Assembly (NCBI GenBank): GCA_013339895.1
Contig: JABACO010000010.1
Location: 7,268,201-7,332,200 of the forward strand
From: Ephydatia muelleri
Taxonomy: Eukaryota; Porifera; Demospongiae; Spongillida; Spongillidae
DNA: 64,000 bases
Direction of reading: 5' to 3'
In this document: piece by piece, positions 20,801 to 32,216 of the stretch
Layout of the letters: each line of letters begins with the position of its first letter
Numbering within the stretch: the first letter of the stretch is position 1
The notes under the pieces: model-generated
What the model was told of the DNA's origin: nothing
Database searches by the model: none
The model's input: only the letters and a program-made list of their open reading frames with translations
Position numbers and translations under genes: made by a program

Positions 20801-21678
20801 GATAAACACACTCCTTTCATTTCATAAAATGGTGGTCTCATTCCTATGTATACGTGCCATGCAAGGGCTGTGTTTAGTTGCCATCGCAACCGCACGTCGC
20901 ATTCTGTAACTATATTTATGAATGAGCTTGAATAACGGGCTCAATTTTAAACGCACATCGTTTGCCGCCTTGGCACAAAATACTTATCGTTGTATAATCA
21001 TGCCGTCACGACAAATGCGAGTTTCCGATTCTTTTGAAGGTATTCAAGCTCGGGATTTTTATCAAATATAATGTTCCACTTATCAAGCAAACCAAAATGT
21101 ACTACTATATATAATATTCATCTTAACTTGACTTTGACACATTACTAAGTCCGAAAGCAATCGGCTCCTGTTTGATTTAGCGAAACTAAAACTAGAGCCG
21201 CCTCCTCCTGTCCCCTGGTACATGCATAAATACGTTCCCCACGCAGTATCGATTTCAAAGGCATTTGTTGACAGCTGCGGCTTTGTATAGCACCATGCCA
21301 TAGAAAATGTGTCTACCACATTGTATCAATGTGCATGAGAACTTTTTGTGGTTGTTGTTATTTGATTGTTTTTGTTTACACTTTCCCATGCAGGAGCTTA
21401 CCAATGTTAACCAGCTTGATCCCTTGTTCAGAAACGAAGCGTAGTGCTGTGGCGATATTTTCGACGCATTGAGCTTTGATTTTGGGTGTTTTGTTATATT
21501 TTCCAACTGTTTTGGGTGCCGCAAGTTTTTCAAGAAGTTCGATTAAAAGCAGTCCATCTTTCAAGTCTGTCGCTAGGCTAGTTATCTGGTTCTTTGGGAC
21601 TTTCAAATGGCCTCTGAGGCGATCATTGCACCAGTTCGTGAAGGTTCTTTCCTGAGTCTGCTTCCACTTTTCGCTCAT
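17816..21678 (-). CDS. Filamin-like actin cross-linker with three CH domains, left copy
   Basis: Two exons on the minus strand: 21678-21402 (92 codons plus one base) and 20727-17816, joined in phase 1 to read ...LVNIGPEDIYEGNLKL..., the normal middle of a first CH domain. Product 1062 aa. CH1 spans about residues 7-118, CH2 127-224 and CH3 226-323. Six filamin-type Ig repeats follow (about 350-906; repeats 3-6 keep the SPF ending typical of filamin), then a charged Ser/Thr-rich tail (907-1062) ending KKPKPKM. Classical filamins have two CH domains; three are known from the Drosophila jitterbug type, which is the closest description. It would bind F-actin through the CH array. The last 2.9 kb are one uninterrupted exon. 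Confidence 0.92.
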
Positions 21679-22300
21679 TGCTGCAACTTAAAAATCTGCA
21701 GATATACAACTGTTCAGTTGGGTGGGGCTCGTCTCAGTGCATAGATGGGTGGGGCACTTGTGTACAGGAAACACGGTTTGAGCATATTCACTGCTGCGTG
21801 ATGATCAATGTATGCAATTACAGTGACTATTACCACTCGTACATTGTATACGTTGGAGTGGGAATGAATCTAAGAAACGTGTGACATTGTAGCAAGCTCT
21901 AATTCTTTTGTGCTCCCAGCAAATTTCGACAGTATAAGAGAGTAAGATTTAAACATGTTGATACACTGTCAAATATGTTGCCGAGGTCGTTCGACCACCG
22001 GAGATTTCTTCTCTGCGTCTGCTGGAACATACGGCTGCACAGTGATGTCTCTATTTTCAATACAATTCACACATTTTAATAGAATACTACACATAACTAG
22101 TACTGGAAAGTAACTATCGCAGCGTAGTGTTTTTAGGGAACTGCAGCCTGGACACCCTTAGTAAGACTTAAAAAACTGCCTCCTATTTTATGAGCACAAT
22201 AATGCATTATCAGTAATGTCTAATGACCTAAACGTCATCTCGTACACCTGGGTATACAGAAATTCAGATTAGTGATTTTGTTACTGGCAAATATCACATT
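21679..22300. promoter_or_regulatory. Upstream region of the filamin-like gene
   Basis: Region between the filamin start (minus) and the transposon relic. It should hold the promoter, but I recognise no defined element. The motif AATTCAGATTAGTG with TACACCTGGGTATACAG at about 22240-22272 marks the end of the transposon relic (see findings). Mirror 35960-36581. Confidence 0.4.
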
Positions 22301-24570
22301 GTATCATTTTAGAGCTATTGTTGATATGTCGGAAAATACAGCCTTAGGATGTCTACTTGCAGAAGATGGGAAGGCAGTCATCACTCCATCCTCAATACTC
22401 TTCAAAATATGCTTCCTCATTGCATTCTGTTTTATATGATAAACAGCTGGATCTTGTCCATTACAAATGGAAGTGATAAAGGCCACAGCAAGTAATCCAC
22501 AGTCACATGATCATTCCTGCATCTGAACATCAACAAACTCAACAGAAAAAAAAAAATTTCTGGTGTTTGAAGTAGGTCACTTATAAGCATCAGGGTAGAT
22601 TTGGGAAGCTCTTTACCACCACCGCTGTCAAATTTTTTGACACATCCTATTTGGCAACCAACAGTGGATAGAGCAATCCAATGATTTTTGTTTATGTTTC
22701 TAAATCTGCACAAACTGGCCCTTTGGTGGAATCATTGACAAGTACAGGTTTGAAAGCTATCTATGGATGAGTATTGCTGTTTCAGCATAAATTTAGGCAA
22801 CAGTTATGATAAGGTCATCCAGCCAGCTTGTCGGAGAAGTAAGTTTAGCCTAGTGGTACATTCTCAGTTTAGCATCACAGCAAGTAACCCAGGTGTCTTC
22901 CTCATCTACATCCAATTTCTTCTGTTAAATCCATTACGCTCAAAGCTTCTTTTTCATCACAATTAGTGCAAGAATGTCCTGGGTGACAAGTATTAGAGCA
23001 GGAAGTTTTTTGTTTCTTTTTGCAAGAGCAGTACTTGGCATTGTTATATCTCATTTTGCATGCAAATGATAAAGATGCTTGAGCATCCAATAAAGAAGTT
23101 TTGTTGCTATGAGATGACGCTAATGATTTTATTATTGATGCTGTGTGAGTGCAGTTCTTGTTCTTGCAATTATCCCCTTTATGGCAATGTGAGGTGCATT
23201 CAATCTGTTTCTTCTTGCAAGGGCACTTTTGAGTACTGCAGCATGCTGTGCACTTGTGCACTTGCACCTATTTTTTGAAAATGCACTCCATATGGTGTAC
23301 TCTCTTTCGAAGCCTCTCGAATCGACACACGAGCAGAACTTTGCCGTCCTTTCACTGATAGACAGACGTTCCCTTCAAAAAATTCAAGATCACAAGCAGA
23401 ATAACATTTGTTCAACACCCCTGACTTGCACAGCAAACGGTACAGGGCACAAGTCCTTCCAACCACCTGTACAATTATGCAAGGCAGTCCATTTGCGTCA
23501 GTGGAAGCCCGATCAATGCGAGGATTCTCGCAGCAGCCTACATGAAACACTTAAATTTGTGCTGAAGGTTGTATTTTACCATCATCCTTTTGGCATATTC
23601 TTTAACTGCACTTTGGCGAACAGACAAGTGCTTCTCTATGGTAGCCAAGACCCTCCAATTTGACTTAAATATAGCCAAAGGAACCAAAAAGCATTGTTTA
23701 GGTTAAAACATGTACTGGGCACTGATGAGTACATTGTTACCAACCTCTTCATGTTCCTCACCATCATCTTTTTCCTCAGCACCAACCCCTTCATTTTCAT
23801 TTGCACCAACCTCTTCATTTTCTACATCATCCCCTTGTTTTTCCTGTTCATTTTCCTCATCATCCTCTTTGTTTTTTGCTCCGCAACATCACTTCATTTT
23901 CCTCATCACCCCCTTGTTTTTCTTCTAGACTAAACTCTTCATTTTCTTCATCATCATCAGTTTCATTTTCCTCTTAATTATCCTACGCTTCCTCTGAAAT
24001 TTCTCTGTCACAAGGCTTCAAACATCTTCATTTAACTGTCCCCGAAAGTTGACATCAGGAACCCTTGGAGGTTGGCCAAATACTAGTGCTGTCATGAACC
24101 TGAGTGTTCATTGTATCTGCAGAGACATAAAATACTGTGAAACATTAAAGGCATATAATGAGATATGACTTACACACATGACAATATGTGGAAGCCATTG
24201 AGAACAAGGTAGGGATTGATAGCCACATTCAACAACTTTCGAACTCATCATTCTCTCTAGTGTATAGTGTGTCTGCCTGACTAACCCTTGGGATTGGGGA
24301 TGGTGTGGACAACCACTGATTAGCTGCAAATGACCTGGCCATGTACAAACTACATCTTATATCAGTTGTTTACAAATTCTTTGCCATAATCACTGTGAAT
24401 AACCAAACAATAGAAAAACGTAGTTTTGCAATGACATGGTTGGCCTTTTTTCATAACAAAATGAAACTTGGACCAATGATCCACAATGTGTAATATCCAG
24501 TTGCAACCATTATGTGGCATATGCCTCATATCAATCAGATCAATCTACAGGTATGTATAAACATTTCTTA
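22301..24570 (-). pseudogene. Integrase / CXC / Ulp1-type transposon relic, left copy
   Basis: Mirror of 33690-35960; see that entry for domains. In this arm the integrase part has a two-base shorter A-run (GTTATGAAAAAAGGCC against GTTATGAAAAAGAAGGCC), which changes the reading frame, so this copy is one step more broken. Confidence 0.7.
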
Positions 24571-25578
24571 CATCAAGTAAGCCTATTAACCCTAAAGAAG
24601 GGGATTCCTCATTAACCGAAGGGCAATTAAATACAGCAGTATACTTCTTTGATGGGGGAAAAATATATATCTACAACAAATGGATCAGTATGTTGCAGAA
24701 ATCACGTAAAAGCTAATGAGAGTGAGGTAAACATGGATGAGTGAAAGCGTTTGTCATTATAATACCCACTTTTGTATGGGAGAGACCTACACACCAATCA
24801 AACTTGTCTGACATATAGGCATCTGCGTGCATGCTGGCCACACTTTGTAAAGACAATTGGAACAGGTTGAGACTTGCACTTGCTTTGTGCCCACAATTTG
24901 TAACCTAAGCTGCTGCGCTGTGATATTCATTGTATTAACACAGGCACACCAAATGCCTTGTGTGTGGTAATGTTAGCCAAGTTGGCATTTTCAAGTCAGA
25001 GGATATAATTTTGTTTACAGCAGATCTCAGCACTCTTAAACTCACAGCGAAGTCAGAACCTTTTCTTGCATGCCCCTCCCCCTCGTACAAACAGATCGAC
25101 AATTGGTTCTCACACAATCTGCGTACTGAGTATCTCTTTCTTTTAAGGTCATCAGTTACGCTTGAACTACTTCAACCAATCGTTTATAATCATGCAGGCG
25201 CAAAAGAGAATACTTACCAGTGGCCTCCGCATATGTGATCACCCCAGCTAATTACTTTTCCGCCAAATTATACCCTGAGCGTACTGCGGGGCGATGCTGC
25301 GTGGTCTGGAGTGGCATATGGTTGAAACATACCATTCGCACGGGCCGGGGAGTAATCCAAGTCCAGCCAAGACACACCCTCTGAATATGAGTGTCGTATG
25401 TAGGAGTAATGGTTTTTTTCTCATCAGTTTGGTTTGGCTTATGCAAATGAGCACCATTTGTGATGCCCCGCGCGCGCCCCAAGTCGCAATCCATCTGTAT
25501 CAAAAATGATATACTGCACACACACACACACACACCATATACGTGCACACCATACACCCACACACATACACACGCAAG
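24571..25578. other. Intergenic, no gene seen; GC-rich patch
   Basis: No recognisable coding sequence. A GC-richer patch at about 25255-25490 contains an octamer-like ATGCAAAT and a GCGCGCGCCCC block and could be a promoter or an old repeat. Mirror 32635-33689. Remains of the transposon N-terminal part may lie at 24780-24930 but are too weak to call. Confidence 0.35.
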
Positions 25579-25965
25579 CAGTGGCGTAGCTACGGTAGGG
25601 CCTGGTAGGGCATAGGCCCTACCAGCCGAGATCAGCATCATCATGCAATGTATATATACTAATTCTTGAAGTGATTGATCATAACAGCACTAGCGCCGGC
25701 TTAAGCCTCGACTCGAGTCGAGTTGTGACTTTGAGCATACGAGTACGGCACTTGTTTTTCCTCTGGACCAAACTCTTCATGCATGTGACGTGGGAAGACG
25801 TTGTTGCTTCCTAGGGGGGGGGGGGGGGGGGGGGGGGGGAATCAAAAAGAAGCATTAGATGTTGATGTAAATTCTACTGTTTGTAAAACGGTATTATATG
25901 ATGCTAGTTGCAACATCAGAACATGAAATGGGAACATAATGATGCATGGCTCGAAATGTTCCCCG

Positions 25966-26007
<42 letters not shown>

Positions 26008-26050
26008 TGCCTGCGTGCCTACGATCAATACTACCCTGGCTATGCCACTG
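25579..26050. mobile_element. 472 bp element with CAGTGGCGTAGC ends, left copy
   Basis: Begins CAGTGGCGTAGCTACGGTAG and ends with the inverse of CAGTGGCATAGCCAGGGTAG (16 of 20 matching). The flanks carry an imperfect 7 bp duplication (ACGCAAG / ACACAAG). The interior has a poly(G) run (25816-25840) and a poly(C) run (25967-26007) and no coding capacity. Ends starting CAG with 7-8 bp duplications suggest a hAT-like non-autonomous element; the superfamily is inference. Confidence 0.65.
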
Positions 26051-26103
26051 ACACAAGCACACACACGCACGCACGTACGCACCACGAACACCCACACACA
26101 CAC

Positions 26104-26137
<34 letters not shown>

Positions 26138-26270
26138 ACGCGCATGCATGCACAGCACAACGTTTAACTTTTTTAAATAGTTCTGCCCATTATTGTAGTT
26201 AATTCACCACTCCGGTATTTGTGGTAACATACTCTCAGTGCTATGCACCCTTCACGCATCGTTTTGAAGA

Positions 26271-26388
26271 ATGCGCGTGGGTTGTCGTAGAAGGACGGAG
26301 ACACACAAACCGCATATACAGTGGACTGGCAGTGTCATGTGTCGTTCGCTATTGTTTGTGGTACTTCTGTACGCAGTCCAACAATCCA
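26271..26388 (+). CDS. Possible first exon with signal peptide, left copy
   Basis: Open from ATG 26271 (MRVGCRRRTETHK) through a second in-frame ATG at 26337 to a strong GTAAGT donor at 26389. From the second ATG it encodes MCRSLLFVVLLYAVQQS, a good secretory signal. It leaves a phase-1 junction, the phase used throughout the mucin-like exons downstream, so it is the likely start of that gene. At least one linking exon (phase 1 in, phase 0 out) before 27456 is missing from my model. Confidence 0.45.
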
Positions 26389-27455
26389 GTAAGTGTTGAA
26401 GTATTATGCCGGCAAGCTGCATTTTAATAGTGTCCCGTAAGAGTTCATATCATAAGTCGCAATGCTGTTACTTTTTGTCACTCAAGACACCTGAAGTGCT
26501 TCACTTTAACATGCTACGGTAACTCTCCATACGATAGTTAGATGAGTGTACTTAATCGGCTTAGCACAGAAGAACCAGCAGGTCGGATCGCAAACGTTAG
26601 CGCGATGTGACTTCTGTTGAACAAAGTCACGGTACTTATAGGAATGCCCCAACTAGTAAAAGTTTGTCTCGACGAGTTCCCATAGCAACAAATACATGGA
26701 TGTTAGCAGCTCTCTTTACTAGAGGCAAATCGCTTGTTTTGTAGAGCTCTACGCAGCTGCAAGAAAATAACTATTTGAAAAGTAGAAATATTTTGCTAAG
26801 CAAATTGCATGTCTTACTATAACCACTTCATTAGTGAACATATCAGAGGTTGTGGAAGCCGGCGCTTAAAGCGTACGCGCCTGCAGTGCAGAAGTAATTC
26901 CCTCTCCACCATATGCATACACAATGGAAATGGACGAAGTACACCACTGACTACCACAAACCTACTACGATCCACAAATTAGCAGTGTATTTTCATGCTC
27001 TTCGATTATCCCTTTATTAGTGACACAAACTGCACAAATACCACGGAAGCGACACCTACAGGTCGGTTGTTATATTTATAGCACATCATACATTATACTG
27101 TTAAAATCAATAAGTGAAGTTACGCCATCCTCATCACAAATTAGCAGTGTATTTTAGTCATATAATGCTCTTCGATTATCCCTTTATTAGTGACACAAGC
27201 TACACGGAATACCTCGGAAGCGACACCTACAGGTCGGTTGTTATATTTATAGCACATCATTACATTATTACTGTTAACACAGTCACATCAATAAGTGAAG
27301 TTACGCCATCCTCATCTGCAGGTCTGTTGGTACTGAAATGGAAAAGTTATAGTTTAGCCATGTAAAATAGATTCAACACTAAGAATTGGAACAAATTAAT
27401 CTCACTATTTATTACAGAGATCCTAACCTTTCCCTCTTTTTTTTTTTTTTAACAG
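26389..27455. other. Putative large intron, no exon identified
   Basis: Between the signal-peptide exon and the first mucin-like exon. Apart from the tandem duplication it shows no segment I can defend as coding. Mirror 30827-31907. Confidence 0.4.
26976..27315. repeat. Tandem duplication of about 165-175 bp, left copy
   Basis: Two adjacent copies of a unit running from ACAAATTAGCAGTGTATTTT through GCGACACCTACAGGTCGG to GTTACGCCATCCTCATC. They differ by small indels. Noncoding as far as I can see. Mirror about 30969-31310. Confidence 0.8.
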
Positions 27456-28380
27456 AAACATGTTCGTGTTGGTCTGGATCAAGTACCTTGTCAGGTTACG
27501 TGCAATACACGTTGTATAGCCAATACTAATGGGTCAGTATTCTATTCAGTTAAGCTACTTGAAACTACTTCAATATCAGGTAAAATTTACAAAAAAACAC
27601 CAAGAGTATATTACCACTGCAATTTTTGGTACCAGCTAGCTCATCACTTGCCTCTACAAGCATTGCAGAATCAGGTTTGTAGCTGTGCAAACTACTGTAC
27701 AGTGATGATAAATACAATGCCCCATCCTAGTTCTATCCACATCCTTGCCAGGAACATCAGGTTAGTGTGAGCAGGTGGTGCAAATTTTATCTTGCACTAA
27801 TTGTTGCACCTGGACTTTAAGCTGCCAGGTCCACATCAGGGACAGGTAAAAAAAAAATTTACATCACCTGATGAATAATTACACTTTTGCACTCAGCATC
27901 CTTGCCAACAACCATAACTGTGGCAACAGCTGGTAAGGATATTGTAGTATACAAGGTACTATGCAGTAACCATACGTTTCCTGACAACAATAACTGCACA
28001 GGAGTGACATGTAATAATAATGCATGGTGTACATCTCATTCATGTCCATACCTCCCAGTTCATTCAACTTACATCATCGAAATTTGTATCTGGTATTTAA
28101 TAGAGTACTAAACCTTTTAATAGAGCACTAAACCTTTGTATCTGGTGTTTAATAGAGTACTAAACCTTTTAATAGAGTACTAAAACCTTTGAATCTGGTG
28201 TTTAATAGAGTACTAAACCTTTTAATTTTTCTTTCAATTATCAGCATTCACATCTGAATCAAGAACTGCACCAAAGCAAACAAGTAGGTTGAATATGATT
28301 TCATTTGCAATTCTTTTACATCTTACACTACACTCTCATCACAGGTTTTCCAACACCCACAGGTTTTCCAACAACGGCAG
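27456..28380 (+). CDS. Mucin-like gene of very short exons, left copy (partial)
   Basis: Seven candidate exons: 27456-27579, 27636-27674, 27731-27760, 27822-27845, 27897-27932, 28245-28283 and 28345-28380. The first is 124 nt and includes two Cys-bearing stretches (VPCQVTCNTRC). The rest are only 24-39 nt. Every later exon begins after AG, ends before GT, has length divisible by three and joins in phase 1, giving Ser/Thr/Pro-rich pieces such as ASSSLASTSIAES, VLSTSLPGTS, ASLPTTITVATA and SFPTPTGFPTTA. That suggests an O-glycosylated stalk. It runs into the N gap. No family is recognised; RNA support would be decisive. Confidence 0.55.
28083..28222. repeat. Intronic minisatellite (AATAGAGTACTAAACC units)
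   Basis: Repeats of TTTAATAGAGTACTAAACC, alternating with TTTGTATCTGG, inside the mucin-like gene. A further unit lies at 28430-28470, after the next exon pair. The mirror array is at about 30056-30195. Confidence 0.85.
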
Positions 28381-28480
28381 GTTTGTTTTGTTTTCTCCAT
28401 ACCTCCCGGTTCATTCAGCTTACATCAACTTTGTATCTGGTATTTAATAGAGTACTAAGACTAATAACCTTTTGCTTTTA

Positions 28481-29480
28481 NNNNNNNNNNNNNNNNNNNN
28501 NNNNNNNNNNNNNNNNNNNNNNNNNNNNNNNNNNNNNNNNNNNNNNNNNNNNNNNNNNNNNNNNNNNNNNNNNNNNNNNNNNNNNNNNNNNNNNNNNNNN
28601 NNNNNNNNNNNNNNNNNNNNNNNNNNNNNNNNNNNNNNNNNNNNNNNNNNNNNNNNNNNNNNNNNNNNNNNNNNNNNNNNNNNNNNNNNNNNNNNNNNNN
28701 NNNNNNNNNNNNNNNNNNNNNNNNNNNNNNNNNNNNNNNNNNNNNNNNNNNNNNNNNNNNNNNNNNNNNNNNNNNNNNNNNNNNNNNNNNNNNNNNNNNN
28801 NNNNNNNNNNNNNNNNNNNNNNNNNNNNNNNNNNNNNNNNNNNNNNNNNNNNNNNNNNNNNNNNNNNNNNNNNNNNNNNNNNNNNNNNNNNNNNNNNNNN
28901 NNNNNNNNNNNNNNNNNNNNNNNNNNNNNNNNNNNNNNNNNNNNNNNNNNNNNNNNNNNNNNNNNNNNNNNNNNNNNNNNNNNNNNNNNNNNNNNNNNNN
29001 NNNNNNNNNNNNNNNNNNNNNNNNNNNNNNNNNNNNNNNNNNNNNNNNNNNNNNNNNNNNNNNNNNNNNNNNNNNNNNNNNNNNNNNNNNNNNNNNNNNN
29101 NNNNNNNNNNNNNNNNNNNNNNNNNNNNNNNNNNNNNNNNNNNNNNNNNNNNNNNNNNNNNNNNNNNNNNNNNNNNNNNNNNNNNNNNNNNNNNNNNNNN
29201 NNNNNNNNNNNNNNNNNNNNNNNNNNNNNNNNNNNNNNNNNNNNNNNNNNNNNNNNNNNNNNNNNNNNNNNNNNNNNNNNNNNNNNNNNNNNNNNNNNNN
29301 NNNNNNNNNNNNNNNNNNNNNNNNNNNNNNNNNNNNNNNNNNNNNNNNNNNNNNNNNNNNNNNNNNNNNNNNNNNNNNNNNNNNNNNNNNNNNNNNNNNN
29401 NNNNNNNNNNNNNNNNNNNNNNNNNNNNNNNNNNNNNNNNNNNNNNNNNNNNNNNNNNNNNNNNNNNNNNNNNNNNNNNN
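28481..29480. other. Assembly gap of exactly 1,000 N
   Basis: A run of 1,000 N, a round number typical of a scaffolding gap of unknown true size. It sits in the loop between the two inverted arms, inside the array of short mucin-like exons. Confidence 0.99.
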
Positions 29481-29664
29481 CCGAAAATGAAACTGTATTT
29501 CAAACTGTGCATTAAAAGGGCTGCAATTGAGTGATGACAGAAATGGATTATGTGTTTGCTGCTAAGGGAAAATCATGTTTTTTGTATTGTTGTAGGTATC
29601 CATGGCACTTGGTGCCTAGGGCATCAGGAATGCATATGTGCTTAGTATAGAAAGCAACACAAAC

Positions 29665-30826
29665 CTGTGGGTGTTGGAGCTGGATGAGAGTGTAGTGTAA
29701 GGATAGTAATAGAATTGCACATGAAGTAATATTTGACATACTTGTTTGCATTTTTGGTGCGTTATCTCCAGATGGAGATGTGGTTAATGCTGGTAATTAA
29801 AAGCAAAAGGTTATTAGTCTTAGTACTCTATTAAATACCAGATACAAAGTTGATGTAAGCTGAATGAACCGGGAGGTATGGAGAAAACAAAACAAACCTG
29901 CCGTTGTTGGAAAACCTGTGGGTGTTGGAAAACCTGTGATGAGAGTGTAGTGTAAGATGTAAAAGAATTGCAAATGAAATCATATTCAACCTACTTGTTT
30001 GCTTTGGTGCAGTTCTTGATTCAGATGTGAATGCTGATAATTGAAAGAAAAATTAAAAGGTTTAGTACTCTATTAAACACCAGATTCAAAGGTTTTAGTA
30101 CTCTATTAAAAGGTTTAGTACTCTATTAAACACCAGATACAAAGGTTTAGTGCTCTATTAAAAGGTTTAGTACTCTATTAAATACCAGATACAAATTTCG
30201 ATGATGTAAGTTGAATGAACTGGGAGGTATGGACATGAATGAGATGTACACCATGCATTATTATTACATGTCACTCCTGTGCAGTTATTGTTGTCAGGAA
30301 ACGTATGGTTACTGCATAGTACCTTGTATACTACAATATCCTTACCAGCTGTTGCCACAGTTATGGTTGTTGGCAAGGATGCTGAGTGCAAAAGTGTAAT
30401 TATTCATCAGGTGATGTAAATTTTTTTTTTTACCTGTCCCTGATGTGGACCTGGCAGCTTAAAGTCCAGGTGCAACAATTAGTGCAAGATAAAATTTGCA
30501 CCACCTGCTCACACTAACCTGATGTTCCTGGCAAGGATGTGGATAGAACTAGGATGGGGCATTGTATTTATCATCACTGTACAGTAGTTTGCACAGCTAC
30601 AAACCTGATTCTGCAATGCTTGTAGAGGCAAGTGATGAGCTAGCTGGTACCAAAAATATTGCAGTGGTAATATACTCTTGGTGTTATTTTTGTAAATTTT
30701 ACCTGATATTGAAGTAGTTTCAAGTAGCTTAACTGAATAGAATACTGACCCATTAGTATTGGCTATACAACGTGTATTGCACGTAACCTGACAAGGTACT
30801 TGATCCAGACCAACACGAACATGTTT
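29665..30826 (-). CDS. Mucin-like gene of very short exons, right copy (partial, two exons further)
   Basis: Same exons as the left copy, on the minus strand: 30826-30703, 30643-30605, 30548-30519, 30457-30434, 30381-30346, 30033-29995 and 29933-29898. Two more follow beyond the mirrored part: 29789-29742 (48 nt, LTTSPSGDNAPKMQT) and 29679-29665 (15 nt, TPTPT). These last two are diverged duplicates of the preceding pair (FTSESRTAPKQT and SFPTPTGFPTTA), with duplicated flanking intron. All are phase 1-1. The gene then enters the 29481-29664 tail and the gap. Confidence 0.55.
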
Positions 30827-30968
30827 CTGTTAAAAAAAAAAAAAAAGAGGGAAAGGTTAGGATCTCTGTAATAAATAGTGAGATTAATTTGTTCCAATTC
30901 TTAGTGTTGAATCTATTTTACATGGCTAAACATATAACTTTTCCATTTCAGTACCAACAGACCTGCAG

Positions 30969-31310
30969 ATGAGGATGGCGTAACTTCACTTATTGATGTG
31001 ACTGTGTTAACAGTAATAATGTAATGATGTGCTATAAATATAACAACCGACCTGTAGGTGTCGCTTCCGAGGTATTCCGTGTAGCTTGTGTCACTAATAA
31101 AGGGATAATCGAAGAGCATTATATGACTAAAATACACTGCTAATTTGTGATGAGGATGGCGTAACTTCACTTATTGATTTTAACAGTAATGATGTGCTAT
31201 AAATATAACAACCGACCTGTAGGTGTCGCTTCCGTGGTATTCTGTGCAGCTTGTGTCACTAATAAAGGGATAATCGAAGAGCATGATATGACTAAAATAC
31301 ACTGCTAATT
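30969..31310. repeat. Tandem duplication of about 165-175 bp, right copy
   Basis: Mirror of 26976-27315, with the same two units. Confidence 0.8.
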
Positions 31311-31907
31311 TGTGGATCGTAGTAGGTTTGTGGTAATGGTCAGTGGTGTACTTCGTCCATTTCCATTGTGTATGCATATGGTGGAGAGGGAATTACTTCT
31401 GCACTGCAGGCGTACGCTTTAAGCGCCGGCTTCCACAACCTCTGATATGTTCACTAATGAAGTGGTTATAGTAAGACATGCAATTTGCTTAGCAAAATAT
31501 TCCTTTTGATTCGGTACTTTCTTGCAGCTGCGTATAGAGCTCTACAAAACAAGCGATTTGCCTCTAGTAAAGAGAGCTGCTAACATCCATGTATTTGTTG
31601 CTATGGGAACTCGTCGAGACAAACTTTTACTAGTTGGGGCATTCCTATAAGTACCGTGACTTTGTTCAACAGAAGTCACATCGCGCTAACGTTTGCGATC
31701 CGACCTGCGGGTTCTTCTGTGCTAAGCCGATTTTAAAGTACACACATCTAACTATCGTATGGAGAGTTACCGTAGCATGTTTTAAAAGAAAATGAAGCAC
31801 TTCAGGGTGTCTTGAGGGACAAAAAGTAACAGCATTGCGACTAATGATATGAACTATTACGGACACTATTAAAATGCAGCTTTCCGGCATAATACTTCAA
31901 CACTTAC

Positions 31908-32025
31908 TGGATGGTTGGACTGCGTACAGAAGTACCACAAACAATAGCGAACGACACTTGACACTGCCAGTCCACTGTATATGCGGTTTGTGTGTCTCCA
32001 TCCCTCTACGACAACCCACGCGCAT
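31908..32025 (-). CDS. Possible first exon with signal peptide, right copy
   Basis: Mirror of 26271-26388. The inner ATG is AAG here (31959-31957), while the outer ATG (32025) and the donor are kept, so the allele would have to start further upstream, with a longer basic n-region before CRSLLFVVLLYAVQ. Confidence 0.4.
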
Positions 32026-32142
32026 TCTTCAAACGATGCGTGAAGGTGCATAGCACTGAGAGTAATGTACCACAAATACCGGATGTGAATTAACTACAAT
32101 AATGGGCATAACTATTTAAAAAAAACTAACCGTTGTGCTTGC

Positions 32143-32173
<31 letters not shown>

Positions 32174-32216
32174 CGTGTGCGTGCGTGCGTGCGTGCGTGC
32201 GTGTGTGTGCTTGTGT

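Noticed and set aside
27322..27362. Candidate linking exon between the signal-peptide exon and the mucin-like exons
   Set aside because: The downstream phase does not match the next exon without a stop, and a one-base indel between the arms would shift its frame.
28305..29534. Long open frame across the assembly gap
   Set aside because: It is open only because N bases were read as non-stop; only the flanking short exons have support.
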